Below are positions 16,612 to 25,106 of a DNA stretch of 64,000 nt, one piece after another (the first letter of the stretch is position 1; every line of letters begins with the position of its first letter). Source of the DNA: Deltaproteobacteria bacterium (lineage in GTDB: Bacteria; Desulfobacterota; Syntrophia; Syntrophales; JAFGHS01). A model generated the notes under the pieces. It was not told the DNA's origin, searched no databases, and saw nothing but the letters and a program-made list of their open reading frames with translations. A program made the position numbers and the translations under genes. Location: contig JAFGLN010000031.1 in the NCBI GenBank assembly GCA_016928025.1, positions 1 through 64,000 on the forward strand, in the 5' to 3' direction.

Positions 16612-17814
16612 ATGAGCAAAAAGGCTCTTCAAAATATTATGGTGCTGGATTTTAGCCGGTCTATCGCCGGCCCCTATTGCACCAAACTGCTGGCGGCTTT
16701 CGGCGCGGAAGTCATCAAAGTGGAAGAACCGAAACGGGGCGATCCGGCCCGGTATGAAGGGCCTTTCCGGGATGACCGACCCGATCCGGAAGGGAGCGCC
16801 CTGTTTCTCTATCTTAATACGGGGAAAAAAAGCATTACCCTCGACCTGCAGGCAGTCGCCGAAACAAATCTGCTGAAAATGCTGATCAAAGAGGCCGATG
16901 TGCTCGTCGAAAATTTCCCGCCCGGATACATGGCCGATCTGGGTATCGGTTATGAAAAGCTGGCGAAAATTAATCCGGGATTGATTATGGTTTCCCTCAC
17001 GGATTTCGGCCAGGACGGTCCTTACAGGAATTATCAGGGCGGCCGTCTGGTGGAAAATGCCCTCAGCGGGTATATGTATGTCAACGGTGATCCCGGGCGG
17101 GAACCGCTGGCGGGCGGCGGGGAACAGCCCGCCTATCAGGGCGGACTTCACGCCTATGCGGGGATTCTGGCGGCCCTGATTTCACGACAATTGACCGGCC
17201 GGGGCTGGTATATCGATGTTTCCATCATGGAATGTATGGCTTCGCTGCACCAGTTTACGGTCAACCGGTATGCCTATTCCGGAAAAATTCAAAAGCGGGG
17301 CGGCAATCGACATATCTGGAGCCATCCGGTGACCGTTTATCCCTGCCGGGACGGCCACGTCTTGGTCTGCGCCGGTACGGAGGATCAAGCGGAAATGCTG
17401 CTGACGCTCGTTGGGGAGACCGATGCCCTGAATGATCCCCGGTTCGAAAGCGGCATTCAGAGACTTATTCACGCTGATGAATTCGATGGCTTGGTCAAAC
17501 CGTGGTTTCTTGACAAAACCAAAAAAGAAATTGTCGAGATCTGTCAGGAGTGGCGTATTCCTGTGGCACCGGTCAATGAGATCCCCGATCTTTATGAAGA
17601 CGAACAGCTTCGCGCCCGGGAGTACTGGATCGAACTCGATCATCCGGTGGCGGGAAGATTGCCCTATGCCGGCGCGCCCTTCAGAATGTCGGAAACACCG
17701 GCTGTCTACAGCCGGGCACCCCTTTTGGGCGAGCATAATGAAGAAATTTTTATCAGCCGCCTGGGCCTGACGGAAGCGGAAATGGGTCAATTAAAAAAGG
17801 ACGGCGTGATTTAG
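16612..17814 (+). CDS. CaiB/BaiF CoA-transferase, degenerate subunit of pair 1 (Asp to Ala)
   Basis: About 400 residues. The class III CoA-transferase fold is clear: LDFSRSIAGPYCTKLLAAFGAEVIKVEEP, VENFPPGYMADLGIGYEKL, GRGWYIDVSIMECMA, and the GEHNEEIF end. The segment aligned with the nucleophilic Asp169 of formyl-CoA transferase reads AYQGGLHAYAGILAAL, so residue 174 (codon 17131-17133) is Ala. The enzyme cannot form the usual aspartyl-CoA intermediate alone. The next gene keeps the Asp, so a heterodimer is likely. Start: the frame opens at a TTG at 16576, but the ATG at 16612 matches the family N-terminus. Confidence 0.92.
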   Translation: MSKKALQNIMVLDFSRSIAGPYCTKLLAAFGAEVIKVEEPKRGDPARYEGPFRDDRPDPEGSALFLYLNTGKKSITLDLQAVAETNLLKMLIKEADVLVENFPPGYMADLGIGYEKLAKINPGLIMVSLTDFGQDGPYRNYQGGRLVENALSGYMYVNGDPGREPLAGGGEQPAYQGGLHAYAGILAALISRQLTGRGWYIDVSIMECMASLHQFTVNRYAYSGKIQKRGGNRHIWSHPVTVYPCRDGHVLVCAGTEDQAEMLLTLVGETDALNDPRFESGIQRLIHADEFDGLVKPWFLDKTKKEIVEICQEWRIPVAPVNEIPDLYEDEQLRAREYWIELDHPVAGRLPYAGAPFRMSETPAVYSRAPLLGEHNEEIFISRLGLTEAEMGQLKKDGVI

Positions 17815-17900
17815 CGGGCGGCGTGCCCAATTCTGACGAAATGATTTGCACGGCGGCACCTGAGCGGTTGCCGGAACGCAGAGAAAGGAACCCTGTCGAC

Positions 17901-19157
17901 ATGTATCGTTTATTGGAGGGCATCCGGGTGCTCGATCTCACACGGGTCTGGTCGGGACCACTGGCGGGACGCATCCTGGCCGATCTGGGGGCGGAGGTCA
18001 TCCATATTCTCGGCCGCGTGACTGTTTCGGGAGAAAAAATACCTCCCGAACAGGTGGCGGTTTTGGGGACTTTTCCGGAGGATGATCCGGGCGCAAGACC
18101 CTGGAACAGGATGTCTCAGAATAACGACTTCAGCCGCAACAAACTCGGACTCACCCTGGAGCTTGATGTACCGGAAGGCATCGATCTTTTCAAGCGCCTG
18201 GTGGCGAAAAGCGATGTGGTTCTGGAAAATTTCAGTCCCCGGGTCATGACGAATTTCGGTTTGGATTATGACGTTCTCAAGAAAATCAACCCGGCCATTA
18301 TCGTTTGTTCCATGCCGGGTTTCGGTCTGACGGGTCCGCAAAAGGATTATATTTCCTACGGCGTTAATCTGGATTTCTTCTCCGGCCTGGCGAGTTTGAT
18401 GGGTTATCCGAATAAAGGGGCCCATATGTCCGGTAATGCCTATCCCGATGCGACAGCCGCTTTGCATGCCGTTGGCGCCATCCTGACGGCCCTCTTTCAT
18501 AAAATGCGCATGGGAAAGGGACAGCATATCGATCTTTCGCAGGCGGAATCCGCCGTGTCCGTGATCGGTGACGTTGCCCTGGGATTCGCTCTGAATGGTC
18601 ATGTTCCGCGGCGCCGGGGAAACCGCCATCCTGTGTATGCTCCTCACGGATGTTACCAATGCCGGGGGGAAGACCAATGGCTGGCGATTGCCGTATCGAC
18701 GGAAAGCCAGTGGAAGGCACTGATCGGCATTCCGGACATGCCCGCGCAAATGAAGGACGCAAAATACGGCGATCCCGAAAAGCGGCAGGCACATCATGAT
18801 GAACTGGATAAAATGATCGAATCATGGACAATTCAATATGATCACCGCGACGCCATGAGCATTCTTCAGAATGCCGGTATTCCCGCCGGGGCGGTTTTCG
18901 ATGCCGCTGAGCTGTTGGCCGACGAACACCTGTGCGAAAGAGATTTTTTCCTGCAGATGGATCACCCGGAGGCGGGGCTGCGACATTATTGCGGCCTGCC
19001 GATCAAGTTTTCCGGAACACCGGTCTCACCGGGCAATCCTCCTCCCCTGCTGGGCCAGCATAATGAATATGTCTTGAGCAAGATTCTTGGCCTTTCACCG
19101 GAAGAGATTACCCGCTGTGAACAAAATGGTGTCATCGGAACCGAACCGATTGATTAA
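17901..19157 (+). CDS. CaiB/BaiF CoA-transferase, catalytic subunit of pair 1
   Basis: About 418 residues of the class III family (RVLDLTRVWSGPLAGRILADLGAEVI, VLENFSPRVMTNFGLDYDVL, GKGQHIDLSQAESAV, LLGQHNEYVLSKILG). The nucleophile segment reads YPDATAALHAVGAILTAL; the Asp codon is 18447-18449 (residue 183 from this start). The start at 17901 (MYRLLEGIRV) has AGAAAGGAA upstream; the frame is open back to 17823. It follows the Asp-less partner by 86 bp. It is expected to move CoA between a carboxylic acid and an acyl-CoA donor, with the substrate unknown. Confidence 0.92.
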   Translation: MYRLLEGIRVLDLTRVWSGPLAGRILADLGAEVIHILGRVTVSGEKIPPEQVAVLGTFPEDDPGARPWNRMSQNNDFSRNKLGLTLELDVPEGIDLFKRLVAKSDVVLENFSPRVMTNFGLDYDVLKKINPAIIVCSMPGFGLTGPQKDYISYGVNLDFFSGLASLMGYPNKGAHMSGNAYPDATAALHAVGAILTALFHKMRMGKGQHIDLSQAESAVSVIGDVALGFALNGHVPRRRGNRHPVYAPHGCYQCRGEDQWLAIAVSTESQWKALIGIPDMPAQMKDAKYGDPEKRQAHHDELDKMIESWTIQYDHRDAMSILQNAGIPAGAVFDAAELLADEHLCERDFFLQMDHPEAGLRHYCGLPIKFSGTPVSPGNPPPLLGQHNEYVLSKILGLSPEEITRCEQNGVIGTEPID

Positions 19158-19283
19158 AAAGTTTTTTCGGCATTGCCCAAAACCGCTTTAATTGTTTTTT
19201 TCATTCCCGGATTGATGTCTTATCCGTTCCTTCACCTCCTGCTTAAACATCAACACCCATATGGATTTTTATTTTAGTCACAA

Positions 19284-19440
19284 GGGACCGTCTCGTAAGA
19301 AGTCGAAAATCATCCTCTCCCTTGAGGGGAGAGGGTTGGGGTGAGGGTGAGAAATAATGTTATTACAAATAATGATAAATCCGCCTCCCCTTCATCCTCT
19401 CCCACCAAGGGAGGGGAATATGACTTTTTACAGGACCATC
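19284..19440. repeat. MITE-like palindromic element, family A, copy 2 (reverse orientation)
   Basis: Same element as at 2330-2489 and 62957-63115, inverted, with ends CTCGTAAGAAGTCGAAAAT and GACTTTTTACAGGACCATC. It occupies much of the 415-bp gap between the first CoA-transferase pair and the IclR regulator. Confidence 0.8.
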
Positions 19441-19505
19441 AAAAGTCTTTTGATAAAACATTTGTTCCAAAAGAGGAAGGATTTCAGGAAGGGAATAATT
19501 TCTTG

Positions 19506-19534
19506 TTGACAATTTTTATGATCATATATTATAA
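19506..19534 (+). promoter_or_regulatory. Probable sigma-70 promoter of the IclR gene
   Basis: TTGACA at 19506-19511 and TTATAA at 19529-19534 are spaced by 17 bases, about 40 bp upstream of the IclR start codon. The strong palindrome begins at the next base. Confidence 0.6.
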
Positions 19535-19563
19535 CGCTATACGTAATTAATTAACGCATAGCG
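19535..19563. promoter_or_regulatory. 29-bp palindromic operator upstream of the IclR gene
   Basis: The arms CGCTATACGTAATT and AATTAACGCATAGCG are inverse copies with 11 of 14 positions paired around 19549. The site starts right after the -10 box and ends nine bases before the regulator's ATG, so a bound repressor would block its own transcription. A weaker look-alike (CGCTATCGGATAATTAATG) is at 44547-44565, ahead of the M29-like gene. Confidence 0.6.
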
Positions 19564-19572
19564 ATAAAATAT

Positions 19573-20355
19573 ATGAAAAAGTCCTCTTCGATCAATTCGG
19601 TTTTCAAAACCTTCCGACTCATTGATATTCTCAGTGTGCCCAATGCCGAATACAGTCTGACGGAAATTACCAAAAGGCTCGATCTTTCCATCGGCGCGGC
19701 GCAAAGAATCACGAATTCACTCATGCAAATCGGTTATCTGGCAAAAGATAAGAAAACCAAGAAATATCGTCTCACTCCCAAATGGCTGTCCGTTGGATTT
19801 GGTATCTTGGCCGGCATGGAAATCCGTAAGATAGCTCTTCCGCACTTGAAACAGCTTTATAAGGAAACGGGCCAAACGGTGAGTTTTGTGATCCGTGACG
19901 GTGACGAAGTCATCTATATCGAACGGCTGACGACCCAGGACTTGATCGGGTTCAACATCAGGACAGGTCTAAAAAGGCCTATGTATATGAATTCCATGGG
20001 GCGGGCGATACTGGCTTATCTGCCGGTTGATGATCAGGCAGAAATATTGAAACGCACCATATCGACCAATGGAAATGCCAAAGGATCGCTCAAGCGCGAC
20101 AAGATGGAGGCAGAGTTAAAAAAAATAAAACAAATGGGCTATGCCATCAACAGAGTCAGTTACAGCGGCGGTGCCATGGCGGTATCCGTGCCCATATTCA
20201 ACCAGAAGGGTAAACCCATTGCCGGTATTAATATCGGTATGCCGCCGAAAACCTCTCCGGAAGACGAACACTTTCATAAAATGGTTGAAATGTTAATGAA
20301 AACGGGGAGAACAATTTCTTCGGAGATCGGTTATATGGATGACATGGAGGAATAG
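19573..20355 (+). CDS. IclR-family transcriptional regulator
   Basis: 260 residues. The N-terminal winged helix-turn-helix (about 10-65: RLIDILSVPNAEYSLTEITKRL, SIGAAQRITNSLMQIGYL) is followed by the IclR ligand-binding domain (QTVSFVIRDGDEVIYIERL, RPMYMNSMGRAILAYL, SYSGGAMAVSVPIF). IclR proteins sense small organic acids, often aromatic or acyl-derived, and control degradation operons. It is the only DNA-binding regulator in the 41-kb acyl-CoA cluster and precedes the crotonase and CoA-transferase run. It is probably autoregulated through the palindrome at 19535-19563. Confidence 0.93.
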   Translation: MKKSSSINSVFKTFRLIDILSVPNAEYSLTEITKRLDLSIGAAQRITNSLMQIGYLAKDKKTKKYRLTPKWLSVGFGILAGMEIRKIALPHLKQLYKETGQTVSFVIRDGDEVIYIERLTTQDLIGFNIRTGLKRPMYMNSMGRAILAYLPVDDQAEILKRTISTNGNAKGSLKRDKMEAELKKIKQMGYAINRVSYSGGAMAVSVPIFNQKGKPIAGINIGMPPKTSPEDEHFHKMVEMLMKTGRTISSEIGYMDDMEE

Positions 20356-20409
20356 GCTGGACCTTTTTCATTGAAACGAACGTAAAATATTGACTGAGAG
20401 GGAGGAGAG

Positions 20410-21252
20410 ATGAGCTGTCTAATATATGAGAGCAAAGACAAGGTCGCCACGATCTCGTTTAACCGGTCTGATAAGCTCAATGCCTTGAACGACGAGCTGT
20501 TGAACGAGTTTAATGCGGCTTTGATAGAAGCCGAACAGGATGACGATGTGGCTGCCTTGGTTCTGAAAGGCAACGGCAGGGCGTTTTGCGCCGGCTATGA
20601 TATCAGCGGAACGGGTACCGCCGATACGGATTTTGATATGCGATCGGAAACCGATGTGACTGAATTGATAAAAAAACAGCGCCGCCGGCAAAAAAGCATC
20701 TTCAACCTGGCCCGGTTTCCCAAAACGAAAATCGCCCAGGTCCACGGCTACTGTCTGGAAATGGGATGCTCCTTCGTCATGGCCTGTGATATTTCCTTTG
20801 CCGACGAGAATGCCCAATTCGGGGATCCTTCAGTGCGCTTTGGGCTGACGACGGATACGCCGTTCTGGTATCATTTGGTTACCCACCGGAAAGCCAAAGA
20901 GCTGCTTTTTACCGGCAGAATTATTGACGGCAGGGAAGCGGAACGCATTGGCATCGTCACGAAGGCGGTTCCCGCGGACCAGTTGGAGCAAAAAGTAAGA
21001 GAGATGGCCTTGACCGCATCCCTGACACCTTTTGATGGGTTGACCAACAATCTGGAAGGCTTTCAGACGGGCATCGACGCCAGGGGTCTGGCGGAAGGCT
21101 GGCGATCCGCCGCAGATCGAAGGGCGTTTGGTATATTACAGCGCCCCGCTTCGCGTTCGGGCGAGTTTAATTTCCTGGATGTCCGTGACCGGAAAGGGTT
21201 GAAAGTAGCCCTCGCCGAGATGAATGCGCCTTACAGGATGTGTGGATATTAG
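20410..21252 (+). CDS. Crotonase-family protein lacking both catalytic glutamates (paralog A1)
   Basis: 280 residues. The oxyanion-hole motif is kept in altered form (GRAFCAGYDISG). The first catalytic Glu is Ser (HGYCLEMGCSFVMACD) and the second is also Ser (FGDPSVRFGL). It therefore should not hydrate enoyl-CoA by the classic mechanism; a hydrolase, decarboxylase or ring-opening role is possible. It is closely similar along its length to the gene at 22435-23283, including the C-terminal EFNFLDVRD...MNAPYR. GGGAGGAGAG precedes the ATG. Confidence 0.9.
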   Translation: MSCLIYESKDKVATISFNRSDKLNALNDELLNEFNAALIEAEQDDDVAALVLKGNGRAFCAGYDISGTGTADTDFDMRSETDVTELIKKQRRRQKSIFNLARFPKTKIAQVHGYCLEMGCSFVMACDISFADENAQFGDPSVRFGLTTDTPFWYHLVTHRKAKELLFTGRIIDGREAERIGIVTKAVPADQLEQKVREMALTASLTPFDGLTNNLEGFQTGIDARGLAEGWRSAADRRAFGILQRPASRSGEFNFLDVRDRKGLKVALAEMNAPYRMCGY

Positions 21253-21328
21253 GACAAGGAACAAGGCTCAAAGCTCGAATACCGCAGACCCTTGACCCTG
21301 TTTTTGTATCGGAGAAAGGAAAGAAACC

Positions 21329-22156
21329 ATGAGTTACGAATACATCCTTTACGAAAAAGAGGCTCCCATCGCCCGGATCATTATGAATCGTCCGGAAAAA
21401 CATAATCCCCTGGGAAAGCCCATGATGAGAGAAATCATCAAAGCCTTGGAGATCGCCGGTGAAGACAGGGAAGTAAAAGTCGTCATCATCAAAGGCGCCG
21501 GCCGTTCTTTCAGTTCGGGACATGACATCCCCGCCATCGGCATGGATATCGAACTCGGTCCGGAATATATAGGAAAGAGGCCCCCGGCAAAAATGCTCAT
21601 TGAGAGAGATGAGTGGCTCAAAAGGGAATTCTATCAATACGTGTTTAATTTTCCGAAACCGACCATCGCGCAGGTTCACGGCTACTGTATATACGGCGGC
21701 AATAATTTCCAGCTTTGCTGCGACATTACCATCGCGGCGGAAAATGCCCAATTCAAGCCCAAAGGCGATACGATCGTCACCATTGCCAGTTACCTGCCTG
21801 CCGACACTTTTGCGACTGGCTTCGGTCCGCGCCATCTCGGTGTCAAGATGGATGGCAAGGTCGCGGAGAAATGGGGTGTGGTCAACCGGGCCGTTCCGCT
21901 GGAAAAGCTCGAGGAAGAAGTGGAAACATTGGCAAAGGTTATTGCCCAAATGCCGGAGGACAGCGTTAACCTGAATAAAAAATGCCTGAACGCCATGATG
22001 GATTTCGATGGTCTGGAGGCGGCCTGGAGAACGACGCATATTGCCCATGCCATGGGGACGCATCAGCGGGTGCGCTCCGATGAGTTCAACATCTTCAAAA
22101 TGAGGGCGAAGGAAGGCGCGTCGGCGGCTATTCATGCGCGTCAACGAAAACGATAG
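21329..22156 (+). CDS. Crotonase-family protein lacking both catalytic glutamates (divergent)
   Basis: 275 residues. The fold is shown by NRPEKHNPLGKPMM, GRSFSSGHDIPA, HGYCIYGGNNFQLCCD and KWGVVNRAVP. The first catalytic Glu is Asn (GGNNF) and the second segment is rewritten (FKPKGDTIVTIASYLPADT). Overall it is nearer to the 52810-53667 protein than to its two neighbours. GGAGAAAGG precedes the ATG. The reaction is not known; it lies between two other crotonases and probably belongs to the same transcript. Confidence 0.88.
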   Translation: MSYEYILYEKEAPIARIIMNRPEKHNPLGKPMMREIIKALEIAGEDREVKVVIIKGAGRSFSSGHDIPAIGMDIELGPEYIGKRPPAKMLIERDEWLKREFYQYVFNFPKPTIAQVHGYCIYGGNNFQLCCDITIAAENAQFKPKGDTIVTIASYLPADTFATGFGPRHLGVKMDGKVAEKWGVVNRAVPLEKLEEEVETLAKVIAQMPEDSVNLNKKCLNAMMDFDGLEAAWRTTHIAHAMGTHQRVRSDEFNIFKMRAKEGASAAIHARQRKR

Positions 22157-22169
22157 CGGAAACGGCTTT

Positions 22170-22277
22170 GTAAAAAGTCCGGATGTGGCGTTGCCCTGCG
22201 ATATTCGTCATTGCGATGTACGCAACTGTACGTCTCATTCCTCATATCTCGTGCGCCTTGCCTGCGGAGCTTTTTAC
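22170..22277. repeat. MITE-like element, family F (GTAAAAAG ends)
   Basis: 108 bp with inverted ends GTAAAAAG and CTTTTTAC, an internal GCGATGTACGCAACTGTACG palindrome and a GCGCCTTGCCTGCGG right arm. The same right arm plus CTTTTTAC survives as fragments at about 30530-30556 and 35762-35796. It has no coding content. Confidence 0.6.
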
Positions 22278-22434
22278 CAAACCTTTGTTCGAATTATTGA
22301 TTAACATGAATCTTCCTTTCGAGAAAAAGAAAATATCAGTGTTTCAATTTTTGCCGCTGACCCGGGGAGAGGGTTTAATAAGGTAGATTGATTTTTTCTC
22401 GTCAACTGAATTGGATTTATTGGAGGAGAAACAT

Positions 22435-23283
22435 ATGGGTTTCGAAAACGTTATCTATACGAAAAAGGATAGGGTTGCCGTCATTTCACTGAATCGCCCT
22501 CATAAGCTAAACGCGCTGAACGAGCCGCTGCTGGCTGATTTTGATGCGGCTTTGAAGGCGGCGGAAGAGGACAGAGCGGTTGCCGTTCTGACCATTCAGG
22601 GAGAAGGTAGGGCGTTTTGCGCCGGCTATGATGTGAGCGGCGACGAAAATTCGGATCCGGCCTTTGACTGGCGAAACAAACCAATGATGTATGATCTGTA
22701 TACCAGAGAAAGACGGCGCCAGGACCGGATTGAGAATCTGGCCCGATTTTCCAAACCGACGATCGCCAAAATTCACGGCTATTGCCTGGAAGCGGGTTGT
22801 TCCATCGTCCTGGCCTGTGATTTTGCCGTGGCGACGGAAGATGCCCGGTTCGGTGATCCTTCCGTGAGAATGGGCATGTGCACGGATCTGCCGCTCTGGT
22901 ATTACGTCCTGGGAATCAAAAGAGCGAAAGAACTGATGCTGACCGGGAAAATCATCGACGCGGCGGAAGCGGAGCGGATCGGCCTGGTCACACAAACAGT
23001 GCCGGTGGATAAAATTGATGAGGAAGTTGACAAGCTCGTCCAGGTCCTGCTGGCGAACCCCGCCGATGCCCTGCGGAATAACCGGGAGGCATTCCAGGCG
23101 GCCCTGGAGGCCAGGGGTCTCTCCGCGGGTTTCCGGTTTGCCGGTGACATGCGGGTTTTCAGCGTCCTGCAGCGACCCGGTTCCCGACCGCGAGAGTTTA
23201 ATTTCTTTGAGCGGCGGGACCAGAAAGGCTTAAAGGCTGCCTTCGAAGATATGAACGCGCCATTTAAGAAGCTGGGATACTAA
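22435..23283 (+). CDS. Crotonase-family protein lacking both catalytic glutamates (paralog A2)
   Basis: 282 residues. It shares with the 20410-21252 protein GRAFCAGYD, HGYCLEAGCSIVLACD (Glu to Ser), FGDPSVRMGM (Glu to Ser) and the EFNFFERRD...MNAPFKKLGY ending, so the two are paralogs that kept the same unusual active site. This argues for a selected, distinct chemistry rather than decay. The strong GGAGGAG precedes the ATG at 22435; an upstream in-frame TTG at 22411 is unlikely. Confidence 0.9.
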   Translation: MGFENVIYTKKDRVAVISLNRPHKLNALNEPLLADFDAALKAAEEDRAVAVLTIQGEGRAFCAGYDVSGDENSDPAFDWRNKPMMYDLYTRERRRQDRIENLARFSKPTIAKIHGYCLEAGCSIVLACDFAVATEDARFGDPSVRMGMCTDLPLWYYVLGIKRAKELMLTGKIIDAAEAERIGLVTQTVPVDKIDEEVDKLVQVLLANPADALRNNREAFQAALEARGLSAGFRFAGDMRVFSVLQRPGSRPREFNFFERRDQKGLKAAFEDMNAPFKKLGY

Positions 23284-23356
23284 CCCCAAGGCGCAAGGTT
23301 AAAAAGGTTTAGAACAGAAATTTGTTCCCCATCATTTAACATTCGGAGATCAAAAA

Positions 23357-25090
23357 ATGCTTGCGGATGTTTACAAACTGGAACCTTACGAAAAGATCGA
23401 CAAGGTTGTTGATTTAAAAACAGCTATCGAAAAGCACATCAAAGACGGGATGACCCTCTATATCAGCCGGTCGGCGGAAGCCGCGGCAGCGGAAATCATC
23501 CGTCAGTTCTGGGACCGCAACCCCGATTTTACCCTGATGATGAATCTACCCGGAGGCGCTCAGGCCATGTGCCTGATGCACCGGGGCCTGATCAAAAAAC
23601 TGATTTTCACGACCTGCGCAGACCTCTATCCCAGCCCCAGCCCGAATCCGATTATCCAGCGGGCTTACCGGCAAAAAGCGGTCGAATTCGAAAACTGGTC
23701 GGTTCTGTCCTTTACCCAGGCCCTGATGGCGGGTGCCTTGAACCTGCCTTTTATGCCGACTCTGTCCATTACCGGCAGTGCCATGGCCGAAGAAAACAGC
23801 GGCGCCTTTACTCAGATTGAAGATCCTTTTTCCGGGGAGCCAATCGGTGTCGTAAAGCGTATGAACCCTGACGTGGCGCTCTATCACGGCTGGGCGGCCG
23901 ATGCGGCAGGCAATACCATTATCGCCCCTTACGGTGACGACCGGGAGTGGGGGGCGAAAGCCGCCACGTCCGGTGTTATTGTGACGGTGGAAAAGATCGT
24001 CTCCACGGATTTCATCCGGGAGCACGCCAACATGGTCAAAATACCCGCCTATATGGTGGATGCGGTCTGTCTCGCGCCTTTGGGCGCTCACCCGCGTGCC
24101 ATGAACAGCCGGGGACTTCCGGAATTTGAATCCTATGATGTGGATGTGCCGTTTTTAGAAGACTTCCGGGAGGCGGGCAAAAAACCGGAGACCCTCGATC
24201 AATGGGTCGGAGAGTGGATACTGGGCTGTAAAAACCATGAGGAGCGTCTGAAGAAATTAGGCGTCGAGCGGATTTACCGGCTGAAGGGCAAAACCGCTAA
24301 AGACAGCTGGCAGTACCGCTTTATTCAAACGGCGGATGAAGCCAGTGAACCCAAGCCATATAACGGCATCGAGTTTGCCATTGTCGCCGCCTCTCATAAA
24401 ATTAAGGACATCTTTATAAAGGGCGGCTTCAAAGCCATGTTCGCGGGTATCGGCATCGGTGGACTGGCCGCGTGGCTGGCCTACTATGCCCTGAAATCGG
24501 AAGGTTGTGAGGCGTATATGGTTGGTGCTGGTATCGGTTTCGATCCGCGCCCCGCCGATCCTCTCATGACGTCGTCCAGCAATATTGCCACATCGAGGAT
24601 GCTGGTAGATCCCATTGATATCCACGGCGTCTGCATCGGCGGCGTGAAAAAAGCGTGTCTCGGCATTCTGGGGGCGGCGCAAATCGACAAGAACGGAAAC
24701 CTCAATTCCTCCAAGGTGAGTGAAAAGACTTATATCGGCGGGGCCGGCGGCGGTAATGACATCGCCAACGGCGCGAAAGAGGTCGTTGTCATCACCAAGC
24801 AGAAAAAGGAGCGTTTTCTGGAGAAGGTATCTTACATCACCTGTGCCGGAAACCACGTGAAAACATTGATCTCCGATCTCGGCATTTTTGAAAAGAAAGG
24901 TGCTGCGTTCGAGTTGACGCATTATTTTTCTGCGGACGGAACTGCGAAAGACGACGTTTTGCAAAAGATCGCCGATCGTTGCGGGTGGGAATTGAAGGTC
25001 TCAGAGCGGGTTCAGGCGGCGGCCGAACCGACGGTTGAAGAATTGGCCTTGTTGAGATCGCTCGATCCGGAAGGGGTATTTATCGGTTAG
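23357..25090 (+). CDS. Fused family I CoA-transferase-like protein without nucleophilic Glu (IpdAB-like), copy 1
   Basis: 577 residues. The N-terminal half resembles glutaconate CoA-transferase subunit A (LKTAIEKHIKDGMTLYIS, ALYHGWAADAAGNTI). The C-terminal half resembles subunit B (GAAQIDKNGNLNSS, GGAGGGNDIA, VSYITCAGNHVKTLISDLGIF). The segment that carries the catalytic Glu in subunit B (ESG) reads VGAGIGFDP, so residue 390 is Gly. Loss of this Glu is also reported for IpdAB, a CoA-thioester C-C hydrolase of cholesterol ring cleavage. A ring-opening hydrolase is therefore an alternative to CoA transfer. CGGAGAT precedes the ATG. Confidence 0.88.
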   Translation: MLADVYKLEPYEKIDKVVDLKTAIEKHIKDGMTLYISRSAEAAAAEIIRQFWDRNPDFTLMMNLPGGAQAMCLMHRGLIKKLIFTTCADLYPSPSPNPIIQRAYRQKAVEFENWSVLSFTQALMAGALNLPFMPTLSITGSAMAEENSGAFTQIEDPFSGEPIGVVKRMNPDVALYHGWAADAAGNTIIAPYGDDREWGAKAATSGVIVTVEKIVSTDFIREHANMVKIPAYMVDAVCLAPLGAHPRAMNSRGLPEFESYDVDVPFLEDFREAGKKPETLDQWVGEWILGCKNHEERLKKLGVERIYRLKGKTAKDSWQYRFIQTADEASEPKPYNGIEFAIVAASHKIKDIFIKGGFKAMFAGIGIGGLAAWLAYYALKSEGCEAYMVGAGIGFDPRPADPLMTSSSNIATSRMLVDPIDIHGVCIGGVKKACLGILGAAQIDKNGNLNSSKVSEKTYIGGAGGGNDIANGAKEVVVITKQKKERFLEKVSYITCAGNHVKTLISDLGIFEKKGAAFELTHYFSADGTAKDDVLQKIADRCGWELKVSERVQAAAEPTVEELALLRSLDPEGVFIG

Positions 25091-25106
25091 AAGGAGCCAT
25101 GGATTT

